From: an uncultured Anaerolineaceae bacterium
Lineage (GTDB): Bacteria > Chloroflexota > Anaerolineae > Promineifilales > Promineifilaceae
NCBI GenBank assembly: GCA_937967805.1
Contig: CALBTC010000454.1
Location: 1-35,876 of the forward strand
Direction: 5' to 3'
DNA: 35,876 nt
The notes beneath the pieces were generated by a model. The model was not told the origin of the DNA. It did no database searches and saw only the letters and a list, made by a program, of their open reading frames with translations. The position numbers and the translations under genes were made by a program. Below are positions 21,295 to 29,461 of this stretch, piece after piece; the stretch's first letter is position 1; each line of letters begins with the position of its first letter.

Positions 21295-23254
21295 ATTTAG
21301 TCACTATGGGGAGGTAAGTGTGGAAGGGGGCGGTAACGGCCGTAGCCATCTTGCACCACTGCCGCTGCTCCACAACAAAGCAAAAGAAGGCTTGATTCAC
21401 CACAACAACCGGATTTGGCGGAGTCGTCGCTACCGTCGGCGTGTCTGTAGGTGTGGGGGTTGGCGTGTCTGTATAAGTTGGTGTTGTTGTCGGCGTGGAG
21501 GTGGGTGTACAGGTCGGCCTGGGGCGCGGCGTGCCGCTTAAGATTGTGTCGCCGCTGGCAGCACATCCTTTAACTTGCGTGGGACGAATGTTTGCTTCAG
21601 TCGGCTGCACCACACTTTCGGGGGTAGCTGTTATTTGCGGTTCAGGTTTAGATGGGAGGATGGGGCCGTTTGGCGTTGCTGTGTTTGTGGGTGACACAAC
21701 GGCCGTAAACGTTAATTGCAGCCGATGATTGATGGGCAGTTCAAGCCCACTTGCCGTTAACATTTGCCCATCGAACGTAAAACCGGGGGCAGCTATAAGT
21801 TGCAGATTGGCAGGCAACGTGTCTGTTATCGTAACATCATGCAGGTCGCGCACGTTGTTGCTGATGGCTGTCAGCGTGTATGAGATTTCCTTACCGGGAT
21901 AAGCAATATCCTGAGGCGAACTCTCTTTAGTAAAGAACAGCAGCGGCGACCAATAAACTGTGGCTAAAGCTTCGCTCTTGAGCGATTGTTTATAAGCGTC
22001 GAGGTGACATTTTTCATTTGTCACACCGGGAACGTCGCTGTTCTTTGTGCCGCCTACCAGATAGATTCTGTCTAATTCAGACGTAACAGCAGCATGTCCG
22101 TAGACCGGCAGCGGCAGGTTGTCTATCATCTCCCAATCAGATAAAAGCTCAGTACTATCTGAAGTATCCTCAGCGCCAACCAGCTTTGCCCGATAGATTG
22201 TTGTTGAACCAGGAAAGCAGTTGTAATAAACATGGAGTGAACCCCCAAGGAGATAAAGGTAATCTCCAGAGTGCACTGCGGTTAAAAGCTGTAGCCCCTG
22301 GCCGGCAAACTGTGGCAGAGACCGCCATTCCTGAATACGTCCCTCCTTGTTAATTTCTGCCACGATGACCGTTGATTGATTATAGTCTCGGGTTCCTCCG
22401 CCCATGACAAAGAGCAGCTCTTTACCTTGATGCTGTAGGGATACGGCCGTGTGGTTGGCCAGGTGATATTCCTTTCCGCCAGCTTCAAGCGGAGGTTCTT
22501 TACGCCATTTGAGCTGCTTATCACAACTGTTTTGTGTTTCTGCCGACCACACATGATTTGTATAGGTAATATGGTTGATAGCATTCTTTCGCGTGCCGCC
22601 AATCAGATAGACATACTTCCCTCCCCCACCCATCACCGAGGCATGAAACGCGACACCGGCTTGAAATTCAGGACGCGTTGGCAGCTCGCCAAGGAGCGTG
22701 TGCCAACCACCTATGATCTGACCCGTGTTGGCATCCAATTCCGCACAATAAATGAAATGACTGTAGCCGGTTTTATTGCTGCCAGCCAGGTTATTTTCGC
22801 CCCCAAACACATAAATGAGTTTATCTGTGGCCACAACAGAATGGCCTTTCAGCGCCAGAGGCAGTGGCGAATCATCCTGGCTCCACGGACCCAAAGAGCC
22901 ATCTGGTTGAATTTGGGCGTGCGTAACCAACTTGGAACGCGTACTGTTCTGCGTCCCTCCACCAATCACGTATAAATATTCTTGTCCTCCGAGGTTTACC
23001 GAAACGGCTTCCGCAAAAGAAATGGCGCTGGGGCCCTGTTCTTCAATCCATTTTATTCCCGAATCCTCTGTCGCCATTAGCAAATCACCATTTTGAACCA
23101 ATGGCAGAAACAATCTGAATAAATTGGATTCAGTTGCAGTTAAACCGATGCCTTTTCCAGCCAAATAGAGCAGCAATGTGAAGAAAACGACAGGGTAAAG
23201 GAAACGATAATCAAAAGTTGTAAATTTGTTCCCTTTTCCTCTATTGGTTTTCAT
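21293..23254 (-). CDS. Secreted kelch-propeller protein with DUF11 module and Thr-Pro stalk
   Basis: The ATG at 23254 gives 653 residues. An N-terminal hydrophobic segment (YPVVFFTLLLYLAGKGIGL) directs export. Six kelch-type blades are marked by double-glycine strands such as YVIGGGTQN, YVFGGENN, YLIGGTRK, LFVMGGGTR, YLLGGSL and YLVGGTKN. A DUF11-like beta domain follows (VTITDTLPANLQL), then a stalk rich in TPTSTPTTTP-like sequence. The end is a short segment with two cysteines and the last residues TYLPIVTK, close to the LPLITR end of the amidase at 11759. A similar LFLPLVQNGD lies near residue 50. It probably sits on the cell surface and binds a glycan or protein. It is third in the kinase-lipoprotein-kelch run, 34 nt after the lipoprotein gene. 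Confidence 0.87.
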   Translation of the reverse strand: MKTNRGKGNKFTTFDYRFLYPVVFFTLLLYLAGKGIGLTATESNLFRLFLPLVQNGDLLMATEDSGIKWIEEQGPSAISFAEAVSVNLGGQEYLYVIGGGTQNSTRSKLVTHAQIQPDGSLGPWSQDDSPLPLALKGHSVVATDKLIYVFGGENNLAGSNKTGYSHFIYCAELDANTGQIIGGWHTLLGELPTRPEFQAGVAFHASVMGGGGKYVYLIGGTRKNAINHITYTNHVWSAETQNSCDKQLKWRKEPPLEAGGKEYHLANHTAVSLQHQGKELLFVMGGGTRDYNQSTVIVAEINKEGRIQEWRSLPQFAGQGLQLLTAVHSGDYLYLLGGSLHVYYNCFPGSTTIYRAKLVGAEDTSDSTELLSDWEMIDNLPLPVYGHAAVTSELDRIYLVGGTKNSDVPGVTNEKCHLDAYKQSLKSEALATVYWSPLLFFTKESSPQDIAYPGKEISYTLTAISNNVRDLHDVTITDTLPANLQLIAAPGFTFDGQMLTASGLELPINHRLQLTFTAVVSPTNTATPNGPILPSKPEPQITATPESVVQPTEANIRPTQVKGCAASGDTILSGTPRPRPTCTPTSTPTTTPTYTDTPTPTPTDTPTVATTPPNPVVVVNQAFFCFVVEQRQWCKMATAVTAPFHTYLPIVTK

Positions 23255-23288
23255 CAAATCAGTTCACTATATTTAAATCCTGCATTTA

Positions 23289-24236
23289 TCAGGGACATGA
23301 TGGCGGGCAAGGTTCAGGCGGTGGAGGGGGCGCGTTAACAAATAAAGAGCGGTCTTCAGAACGCACGACTTCATGGTGTTCCCCTTCACTGGTCCCTTCC
23401 ATTACCGCAACATTGATCTTATAGGTTCCAATAGGAAACTGCGTATTATTCACGCTAAACTGGTAGCCATACTCTTTTGTCCAGGTGATGCTAAAACGTG
23501 CCTCGGGACGGGGATCGTTCTCGGACCAGAACCGTACGGCAAAATTTTGCGTGGGGCTTAACTTCCCGTCCCAGGTCCAGGCAATGTGTACCGCGCCACC
23601 GGGCACAAATTCCAAATCAGTAATGACCGGCATATTAAGCTGGGGCACTGGCGTCGGCGTAGGTTGGGGTACAGAGGTAGACGTTGGCGTGGCGGTTGGT
23701 TCCGGAGTGAGGGAAGGCTGTGGCGTGGGTTCCTCAGTAGGCGCTACGGTCGGTTCTGGAGTCGACGTTGGGGTAGCGGTGTGGGTGGGCGCCAGGGTGC
23801 TTTTGGGCGTTACGGCCGTATCCTCTGCCACCCCTGATTCTGTGCTTACCGGTGGGTTTATCTCAATTGGGTGAACGGCCGTCTCTTCACAGGTCTCGCT
23901 AATCGCAACGTGCAGCCAGAATGTCAGGGTGCCGGCATAATCAGGCACGCGAAACTTTATTTCCTCGTCCTGTTGCTCAAAAAAGTTGCCTGTGAATTGC
24001 TTTGGCTCAGTTGACCAGGTGTACGACAAATCGGCGCTAATTTTGTTGGCGCTTAATTGAAGTACGTCACCGGATTGAAAGCTATCGCTATCCGGGGCAA
24101 CTATTGCCAGGTCTAATTCGCAACCTTCAGCTTCATTTATCGCCACGGGCGCCAGAGGATCAGCAGATGCACAGGCGCACGCGGCGAATAAAAGGAATGT
24201 AATTACCCAAACCAGTCTCTTTGAATTTTTTGTCAT
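23289..24236 (-). CDS. Thr-Pro-rich surface lipoprotein with beta-sandwich regions
   Basis: The ATG at 24236 has GGGGA 5 nt upstream and is preferred to an upstream TTG. The 315-residue product starts MTKNSKRLVWVITFLLFAAC; the LFAAC sequence is a lipobox, giving lipidation at Cys20. Residues 30-130 look like an Ig-like beta domain (SGDVLQLSANKISADLSYTW), 140-200 are a Thr/Pro/Glu stalk (TPTSTPEPTVAPTEEPTPQP) and 205-300 a second beta domain (GGAVHIAWTWDGKLSP). The tail is APPPPPEPCPPSCP. No enzymatic motif is visible. It lies 26 nt after the kinase gene, so it may be the partner or ligand-sensing subunit of the kinase, which itself has a small extracytoplasmic domain. I do not recognise a named family. 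Confidence 0.8.
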   Translation of the reverse strand: MTKNSKRLVWVITFLLFAACACASADPLAPVAINEAEGCELDLAIVAPDSDSFQSGDVLQLSANKISADLSYTWSTEPKQFTGNFFEQQDEEIKFRVPDYAGTLTFWLHVAISETCEETAVHPIEINPPVSTESGVAEDTAVTPKSTLAPTHTATPTSTPEPTVAPTEEPTPQPSLTPEPTATPTSTSVPQPTPTPVPQLNMPVITDLEFVPGGAVHIAWTWDGKLSPTQNFAVRFWSENDPRPEARFSITWTKEYGYQFSVNNTQFPIGTYKINVAVMEGTSEGEHHEVVRSEDRSLFVNAPPPPPEPCPPSCP

Positions 24237-24262
24237 GTTTTTCCCCAAGTTGGCTTATCCTG

Positions 24263-26953
24263 CTACTGTTCAAAGTTTAACTGGAATGCGAAATCCCGTC
24301 GCTGATTATCATGTAATAGAGAAACAATAATCTCATCACTGTCGGCTGACGACGGTGACATTTCTAAGGTTACGACCCATTTTTCGCCATCTACCAATTC
24401 AATAACATTCCGATTTTGAGATTCCCAAAGGACCGTTACACGCTCGCCTTCTAGAATAAACTGTCGGCAGCTCTCCGGCAGGCTTGGGGGACCCCATCTC
24501 ACCCACAGTTCCATTGTCTGCCAATTTCCAGGAAGTGAGGCCGGGCTTCCTCCATAAAGAACAACGTGATCCACGCCTTCATTTTGTACATGCAGCCGGG
24601 GTTCGGCAGACAAAAAACAATCATCCGGCGAAAGGTTATTGTTGTTAAGCAAGATGAGGGCCGTCATAATGAGCACAACGGCCGTCAGCCCCACCCCGCC
24701 CCAGGTTCGCCCTTTCCTGGAGCTAAAAAAGCGCCAACGGCCGGCACGGCGAACTCGATCTCGCTTGATGGCAATTTCCTGGCGCAGGGCAACGGCCGTT
24801 TTATGCTCACCCAACGGCGCCAACAGCGCCAGCGCCTGATCGTATCTTTGCTGGGCAACGGCCGTGCGTGCTTGCTGCAAAGTGGCTTGTATCTCTTCTG
24901 CCACTTGTGCCAGCAGTTGGTTAACATCTTCATAATTTGGCGCTAGAAAATCAGCCTCGTCCAGGAGCTTTTGCGCCTTAAACCATTGGCCATCTTGCAT
25001 AGCGCTTTTCCCGGCCTCGTACTGCTCTTCGGCCTGGATCATGCGCCGCACGAACTGCAATTTTTCCTTTTTTTCCTTTGTGTCTGAAGCCCTTTCTAAA
25101 AAATAGGCCGCATCTCGCCACCGTTTTTCCTCAATCGCCACATCGCTTTGATAAAAAATGCCGGAATCCTGTTTTCTTCGTCGGGCACGTTCCAAAGCAT
25201 CCTTAACCGCCAAATCTTCCGGCCTTAATTTTTGTGCTTCACGATAAGCGTCAATGGCCGCTTCCCATTGCCGCTCCTCGTAGTAACGATCTCCCTGTTC
25301 CTTGAGCGTATCAAAAATATGGGTCTCACCGGCCAGGATCAGACGGTTGATAACCTCACTGGCTTGAGTGAACCGGGCATTGGCCTCTTTGGCCAGAGCT
25401 CTGGCCAGGATGGTATCAAACTGCTTAGGCAAATCCGGCACCACCGCTGTTACTTTAGGCAGCGGATCATTTTCAATGGCCAACCGTAATTCTTCGGCTG
25501 ATGCTCCGGTAAAGGGAAGCTGTCCCGTTAACATCTCAAAAATCATCACGCCAAACTGGTACACATCTGTTTGAGATGTGATGGTCTCCCCGCGCCACTG
25601 TTCCGGCGCCATGTAGGGCATATAGCTTAGCGGGCTTTTTTGATCCAGCACGGCCTTTGTTAATTCGGCAACGGCCGTAATATGAAAATCCGTCAAATAA
25701 CATTGCCCATCCTCATCCAGCAGCACGTTACCCAAATTGATGTCGCCATGGGTCAGATTGGCTTCATGAAGGCAGTCCAGCGCCTGAGCCAGGCAACGGG
25801 CCAGTTCAAAAACCGTCTCCATAGAGAACACGCGCTCTTTTCTGAAACGCTCCCGCAAAGAAGCGCCTTCCACAAACTGCATGGCAATGTACGGCTGGCC
25901 TTCGTACTGATCCACATCATAAATAGACACAATGGTGGGATGAGCCGGCAGGTTTAGCAACAGGTGCCGCTGGTGCTGAAACCGCTGCTGATAAGAGGGA
26001 TATGGTATCAGCGCTTGTTTTAGTACCTTGAGGGCCACATCTCGCTTTTCAAACAGATCGTGCGCCAAATAGACGGCCGTTAAACGGCCGTGTTGCAGCT
26101 CCTCTTTAATTTCATACCGGTTCTTGATCAGCTTGGGGTGCAGCAAATTGGCAACCTCCTGGGCCAGTTCCAGACAGCTCTTGTGGCGGTCCAGTGGATT
26201 TTTGGCCATCGCTTTTTCCAGGATAGGCTGAATCGCTTTAGGCAGCCGGGGATTGAGGTCGCGGGCCAGGGGAATTTGGCTGTTCATATGCCGATCCATC
26301 AGCAGTTCCAGATTGTCTTCGGGAAACGGCCGTTCCCCTGTCAACATCTCAAACAGCGTCACACCTAACTGGTAAACGTCCGTAAATGGCCCTGCCGGTT
26401 CCCCCCGCCACTGTTCTGGCGCCATGTAAAATGGCGACCCACCATACGACTGCGGCAGAAATCCTGCTTCGATCTTGTCTACCGGCGCCGCCAGGCCAAA
26501 ATCGGCCAGGAAGACCGTTCCGTCCTCGTCCAACAAAATGTTGGGTGGTTTAATGTCCCGATGCACAATGCCGCGATTGTGGGCCGTGTTCAGCGCCGCC
26601 GCCAACCGGTTCAAAATCAGGCTGGCGTCTTCCAGGGGAATGGCTCCTTTTTTTTCCAGACGTCTGTGCAGCACGTCTGGCATCAGGCGCATCACCAGGT
26701 ACAGCTTGTTGGTCGGCTCATCCTGGCCAAAATCATGCACCGGCAAAATGGCCCGATGCTCTAAGCCGGCAATTGTTTTGGCTTCATTCAGAAACCGTTC
26801 CTGAAACTTTTTGTCCTCAGAAAAATTTTTGCGAATAATCTTGAGTGCGACCAGCCGATCCATCCGCGGATCATAAGCCTTATAAACTGCGGCCATGCCG
26901 CCTTGACCCAGCACATCTTTAATTTCGTATCGGCCAAATTTCGTTAACGTCAT
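24263..26953 (-). CDS. Transmembrane Ser/Thr kinase with tandem kinase and degenerate second kinase domain
   Basis: The 896-residue protein has a first Hanks-type kinase (8-272) with everything needed: GQGGMAAV loop, Lys38, Glu57, HRD at 131-133, Asn138, DFG at 151-153 and the APEQW segment. A second kinase fold (280-540) keeps Lys309, Asp404, Asn409 and APEQW but has QHGRLTAV for the glycine loop, Gln328 where the helix-C Glu belongs, HGD (402-404) for HRD and DFH (422-424) for DFG. It is probably a pseudokinase or very weak. Residues 545-730 are TPR-like helices, 751-769 a membrane helix, and the last 125 an outside beta-rich domain. The ATG at 26953 has AAGGG at about 9 nt. The lipoprotein and kelch genes follow closely. 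No PASTA repeats are present. Probable role: sensing outside conditions and phosphorylating cytoplasmic targets. Confidence 0.9.
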   Translation of the reverse strand: MTLTKFGRYEIKDVLGQGGMAAVYKAYDPRMDRLVALKIIRKNFSEDKKFQERFLNEAKTIAGLEHRAILPVHDFGQDEPTNKLYLVMRLMPDVLHRRLEKKGAIPLEDASLILNRLAAALNTAHNRGIVHRDIKPPNILLDEDGTVFLADFGLAAPVDKIEAGFLPQSYGGSPFYMAPEQWRGEPAGPFTDVYQLGVTLFEMLTGERPFPEDNLELLMDRHMNSQIPLARDLNPRLPKAIQPILEKAMAKNPLDRHKSCLELAQEVANLLHPKLIKNRYEIKEELQHGRLTAVYLAHDLFEKRDVALKVLKQALIPYPSYQQRFQHQRHLLLNLPAHPTIVSIYDVDQYEGQPYIAMQFVEGASLRERFRKERVFSMETVFELARCLAQALDCLHEANLTHGDINLGNVLLDEDGQCYLTDFHITAVAELTKAVLDQKSPLSYMPYMAPEQWRGETITSQTDVYQFGVMIFEMLTGQLPFTGASAEELRLAIENDPLPKVTAVVPDLPKQFDTILARALAKEANARFTQASEVINRLILAGETHIFDTLKEQGDRYYEERQWEAAIDAYREAQKLRPEDLAVKDALERARRRKQDSGIFYQSDVAIEEKRWRDAAYFLERASDTKEKKEKLQFVRRMIQAEEQYEAGKSAMQDGQWFKAQKLLDEADFLAPNYEDVNQLLAQVAEEIQATLQQARTAVAQQRYDQALALLAPLGEHKTAVALRQEIAIKRDRVRRAGRWRFFSSRKGRTWGGVGLTAVVLIMTALILLNNNNLSPDDCFLSAEPRLHVQNEGVDHVVLYGGSPASLPGNWQTMELWVRWGPPSLPESCRQFILEGERVTVLWESQNRNVIELVDGEKWVVTLEMSPSSADSDEIIVSLLHDNQRRDFAFQLNFEQ

Positions 26954-27263
26954 GCGGGGAGCCCTTTGAAATTCACTTTATGTAAAGCTTCGCTGTTTTG
27001 CTGCGCACGCGGCTTGTTGCTGAAGAGATACAGACGCTAAATAACGGTCGTCCCATCCAACAAAGAGCGGAACACCAATTTCTTTTAACAAATATGTGAT
27101 TTTGCCAATACAGTCAGAATTTGCTTCCGATAAAAGCGCAACTGAGGGGCATTATACAGAACACCCCCCCGTAAAGTAAAGTCAAAATTGGTAAAGCGAC
27201 ACATTTGTAACAACTTTTAGTAACATCTTGCCCCATTTTTCCCCTCTCAGGTAAGATCACGCC
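26954..27263. other. Divergent intergenic region, 310 nt, kinase (-) and yqeB (+)
   Basis: On the minus strand a perfect TATAAT (complement of 27151-27156) could serve the kinase gene with a leader of about 190 nt, but the bases 17 nt upstream are a G7 tract rather than a good -35. The G7/C7 run (27164-27170) is unusual and could slip in length. No riboswitch, small RNA or short gene is apparent in the leader. The yqeB promoter at the right end is listed separately. Confidence 0.45.
27228..27257 (+). promoter_or_regulatory. Leaderless-type promoter of yqeB
   Basis: TTGCCC (27228-27233), an 18-nt spacer and TAAGAT (27252-27257) are followed by 6 nt (CACGCC) and the ATG at 27264. No Shine-Dalgarno is present. 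The -10 hexamer is identical to that of the membrane protein gene at 14334. Confidence 0.65.
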
Positions 27264-28070
27264 ATGTTATTTCAAGATCATTTAGTCATTTTGCGCGGCG
27301 GTGGCGATCTGGCAACCGGTGTCGCTTACCGCTTACACCAGGCAGGATTCCCGCTCATCGTGTTAGAATTAGCCCGGCCATTGGTAGTAAGAAGAAAAGT
27401 GGCGCTGGCAACGGCCGTTCTGCAAAACCAAATCACTATCGAATCCCTCCATGCCCACCTGGCCCACTCCCCCGACGAAGCCCTCCAACTCGCCCATTCC
27501 GGCCAGATACCCGTCCTCGTTGCTCCCCAACTATTAACCATTTACCATTTACCATTTACCATTTTGATCGACGCGCGCATGGCCAAACGCAACATCGACA
27601 CCCGCATCGACCAGGCCGACCTGGTCATCGCCCTGGGACCTGGCTTCACCGCCGGCGTCGACTGCCACGCCGTCATCGAGACGATGCGCGGCCACACCCT
27701 GGGGCGCGTCATTTGGCAGGGTGCCGCCGTCCCCAACACGGGCACGCCGGGCACGGTGGCCGGTAAAGGGGCGGAGCGCGTGCTGCGCGCCCCGGTGGCG
27801 GGAAAGGTTGACTGGCGCTCGGAGATTGGCGATTTGGTGCAGGAAGGGGTCATCATTGGGAAGGTGGCAGGCAATCCAGTTATCGCCCCGTTTGCCGGAG
27901 TGCTGCGCGGGCTCATTGCCCCCGGCAGCGAGGTGCCTGCCGGACTCAAAATTGGCGATCTGGACGCCCGCGCCGATGTTTCTGCCTGCTTCACCATTTC
28001 CGACAAAGCGCTGGCTATCGGCGGCGGCGTGCTGGAAGCCATCCTGACCCATTTGAACCGACAGCCATGA
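27264..28070 (+). CDS. yqeB: YqeB-type selenium-dependent molybdenum hydroxylase maturation protein
   Basis: The 268-residue protein begins with a Rossmann-like VILRGGGDLATGVAYRLHQAG, the signature of the EF2563/YqeB family, then RRKVALATAV. Later it has IALGPGFTAGVDCHAVIETMRGH and a biotinyl-like C-terminal beta part (RAPVAGKVDWRSEIGDLVQEG). YqeB occurs with yqeC and mocA in genomes that make selenium-dependent molybdenum hydroxylases and is thought to help fit selenium to the molybdenum centre; the exact reaction is not known. Its stop overlaps the start of the next gene by 4 nt (ATGA), so the two are translationally coupled. Residues 91-99 (LTIYHLPFT) come from an ACCATTT repeat read in frame. 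The start fits a leaderless transcript. Confidence 0.88.
   Translation: MLFQDHLVILRGGGDLATGVAYRLHQAGFPLIVLELARPLVVRRKVALATAVLQNQITIESLHAHLAHSPDEALQLAHSGQIPVLVAPQLLTIYHLPFTILIDARMAKRNIDTRIDQADLVIALGPGFTAGVDCHAVIETMRGHTLGRVIWQGAAVPNTGTPGTVAGKGAERVLRAPVAGKVDWRSEIGDLVQEGVIIGKVAGNPVIAPFAGVLRGLIAPGSEVPAGLKIGDLDARADVSACFTISDKALAIGGGVLEAILTHLNRQP
27532..27573. repeat. In-frame (AACCATTTACCATTTACC)n repeat in yqeB
   Basis: ACCATTT occurs four times in a row (with ATTAACC at the left edge) and is translated as LTIYHLPFTI. The unit does not divide by three, so successive copies are read in different frames. It resembles the heptameric short repeats known from cyanobacteria. Confidence 0.7.
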
Positions 28071-29416
28071 GCCAAAATTTCACCCTTCCCGCTGCATTTG
28101 ACCTGCATTCTCAGAACGAACTGATTGCCTTTGTGGGCGGCGGCGGCAAAACCAGCCTGCTCTTTACGCTGGGGGCTGCCCTGCCGGGGCGGCGCATCCT
28201 CACCACCACCACGCGCATCTTTGCCGCGCAGATGAAACTGGCCCCAGAAGTGATTTTTGCTACAGAGGACACAGAGAAAATAGAGGGGAAAATTGGAAAA
28301 GCCCTGGATCGGCAGGGAACGTGCCTGGTAGTGGGTGAAGTAGCGGGGGAGAAAGCAAAGGGCGTACCCTCGGAGCTGCCGGGCAAATGGTTGGCGCGAC
28401 CGGATGTCGATTTTGTGCTGGTGGAGGCAGATGGTTCGCGGATGCGGCCCATCAAGGCACCGGCGGCTCACGAGCCGGTGATTCCGCCCGCTGCAACGCT
28501 GGTGGTGCCGGTGGTGGGGATCGATGCGCTGGACGGCCGTTTCTCTCAGGTCACCCACCGGCCGGAGGTAGCAGCGGAGCTGCTTCAGTGGTCGGTAATC
28601 CGTGAGCGGTTATCGGTAAATGAGGTGGCGCGGTTGGTGACGCATCCGCAGGGAGGCTTAAAAGGTGTGCCGGATGGGGCACGGGTGATGGTATTTATTA
28701 ACAAGGTGGAAACGGCCGCACAGCAAACCGCCGCCCGCCAGATTGCCCAACAAATTTTGCACACGCCGCGCATCGAGCGGGTGCTTATCGGCGCTGTCCA
28801 AACAGATCAGCCTGTCCGCGAAGTTCACCAACGGGTGACGGCCGTCATCCTGGCCGCCGGCGAGGGCAAGCGGATGGGCGAAACCAAACAGCTTTTGCCC
28901 TGGGGCGACACCACCATCCTGGGCCAGACAATTCGCAACCTCAAGCAAACGGCCGTCCACAATCTCCTCGTCATTACCGGCCACGAAGCAGATGCCGTTA
29001 TACGCATTGCCCAGACCTCAGGTGTCAAAACTTTACATAACCCAAATTATGCTGCGGGCGAGATGCTTTCTTCGCTGCAAACGGCCGTCCGCCATCTGCC
29101 CCAGCACATTGCGGCCGTCCTCGTTATGCTGGCCGACCAGCCAATGGTGGAACCAGAAACAATTACTTTGCTGCTGGAAGCGTATTGGCAAGGCCACAGC
29201 AACCTGATCGCCCCCGTTTTTGCCGGGCGTCGCGGCAATCCGGTGCTCATTGGCCGCCCCTACTTTGCCGAACTGCTGGCCCTGTCCCCTGGCGACGCGC
29301 CGCGCACCCTGCTGCGCCGCCACGCCGGCAAACTGCACCTGGTTGAAGTCTCTACCGATTCTATTTTGCGCGATCTGGACAAGCCGGAGCAGTATGAACA
29401 GGAACGGCCGTCATAA
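28067..29416 (+). CDS. YqeC-MocA fusion: selenium/molybdenum cofactor maturation protein
   Basis: In 449 residues two proteins are joined. The N-terminal half is YqeC-like, with a P-loop GGGGKTS (24-30), TTTTRIF and a VEADGSRMRPIKAPAAHEPVIP segment. From about residue 257 it is a MocA-like nucleotidyltransferase: VILAAGEGKRMGETKQLLPW, then VLVMLADQPMVEPETI with the metal-binding Asp, and RRGNPVLIG. MocA transfers CMP to molybdopterin, making the cytosine dinucleotide cofactor of bacterial xanthine dehydrogenase-type enzymes. Fusion to YqeC ties this step to the selenium-linked pathway. The gene overlaps yqeB by 4 nt. Two repeats are read in frame: residues 64-72 (FATEDTEKI) and 175-185 (WSVIRERLSVN). 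The molybdenum hydroxylase at 16948-21124 is the obvious client in this window, though not necessarily the only one. Confidence 0.9.
   Translation: MSQNFTLPAAFDLHSQNELIAFVGGGGKTSLLFTLGAALPGRRILTTTTRIFAAQMKLAPEVIFATEDTEKIEGKIGKALDRQGTCLVVGEVAGEKAKGVPSELPGKWLARPDVDFVLVEADGSRMRPIKAPAAHEPVIPPAATLVVPVVGIDALDGRFSQVTHRPEVAAELLQWSVIRERLSVNEVARLVTHPQGGLKGVPDGARVMVFINKVETAAQQTAARQIAQQILHTPRIERVLIGAVQTDQPVREVHQRVTAVILAAGEGKRMGETKQLLPWGDTTILGQTIRNLKQTAVHNLLVITGHEADAVIRIAQTSGVKTLHNPNYAAGEMLSSLQTAVRHLPQHIAAVLVMLADQPMVEPETITLLLEAYWQGHSNLIAPVFAGRRGNPVLIGRPYFAELLALSPGDAPRTLLRRHAGKLHLVEVSTDSILRDLDKPEQYEQERPS
28257..28290. repeat. In-frame GCTACAGAGGACACAGAG repeat in the YqeC part
   Basis: The sequence matches the left unit of the repeat at 15150-15240 (GCCACAGAGAACACAGAGG) and is read in the same frame, giving ATEDTE here and ATENTE there. 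It lies in a variable stretch of the YqeC domain. Confidence 0.65.
28588..28622. repeat. In-frame GGTCGGTAATCCGTGAGCGG repeat in the YqeC part
   Basis: The copy is about 30 of 34 bases identical to 20131-20164 and read in the same frame as WSVIRERLSVN. It falls near the end of the YqeC domain. Confidence 0.72.
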
Positions 29417-29419
29417 CCT

Positions 29420-29458
29420 ACGTGAAGCGTGAATTTCTCACGGTTCACGTTTCACGCT
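29420..29458. terminator. Hairpin repeat at the convergent junction
   Basis: ACGTGAAGCGTGAA (29420-29433) pairs with TTCACGTTTCACGC (29444-29457) along 14 positions, two of them G-U in RNA. The loop is 10 nt. It fills the 45-nt gap between two convergent stop codons and may end transcription on both strands, though a T-tract is missing. Composition links it to the short-repeat families. Confidence 0.5.
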
Positions 29459-29461
29459 GTC

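Noticed and set aside
27542..28558. Minus-strand open frame of 338 codons
   Set aside because: Crosses the boundary of yqeB and yqeC-mocA on the opposite strand and matches no family.
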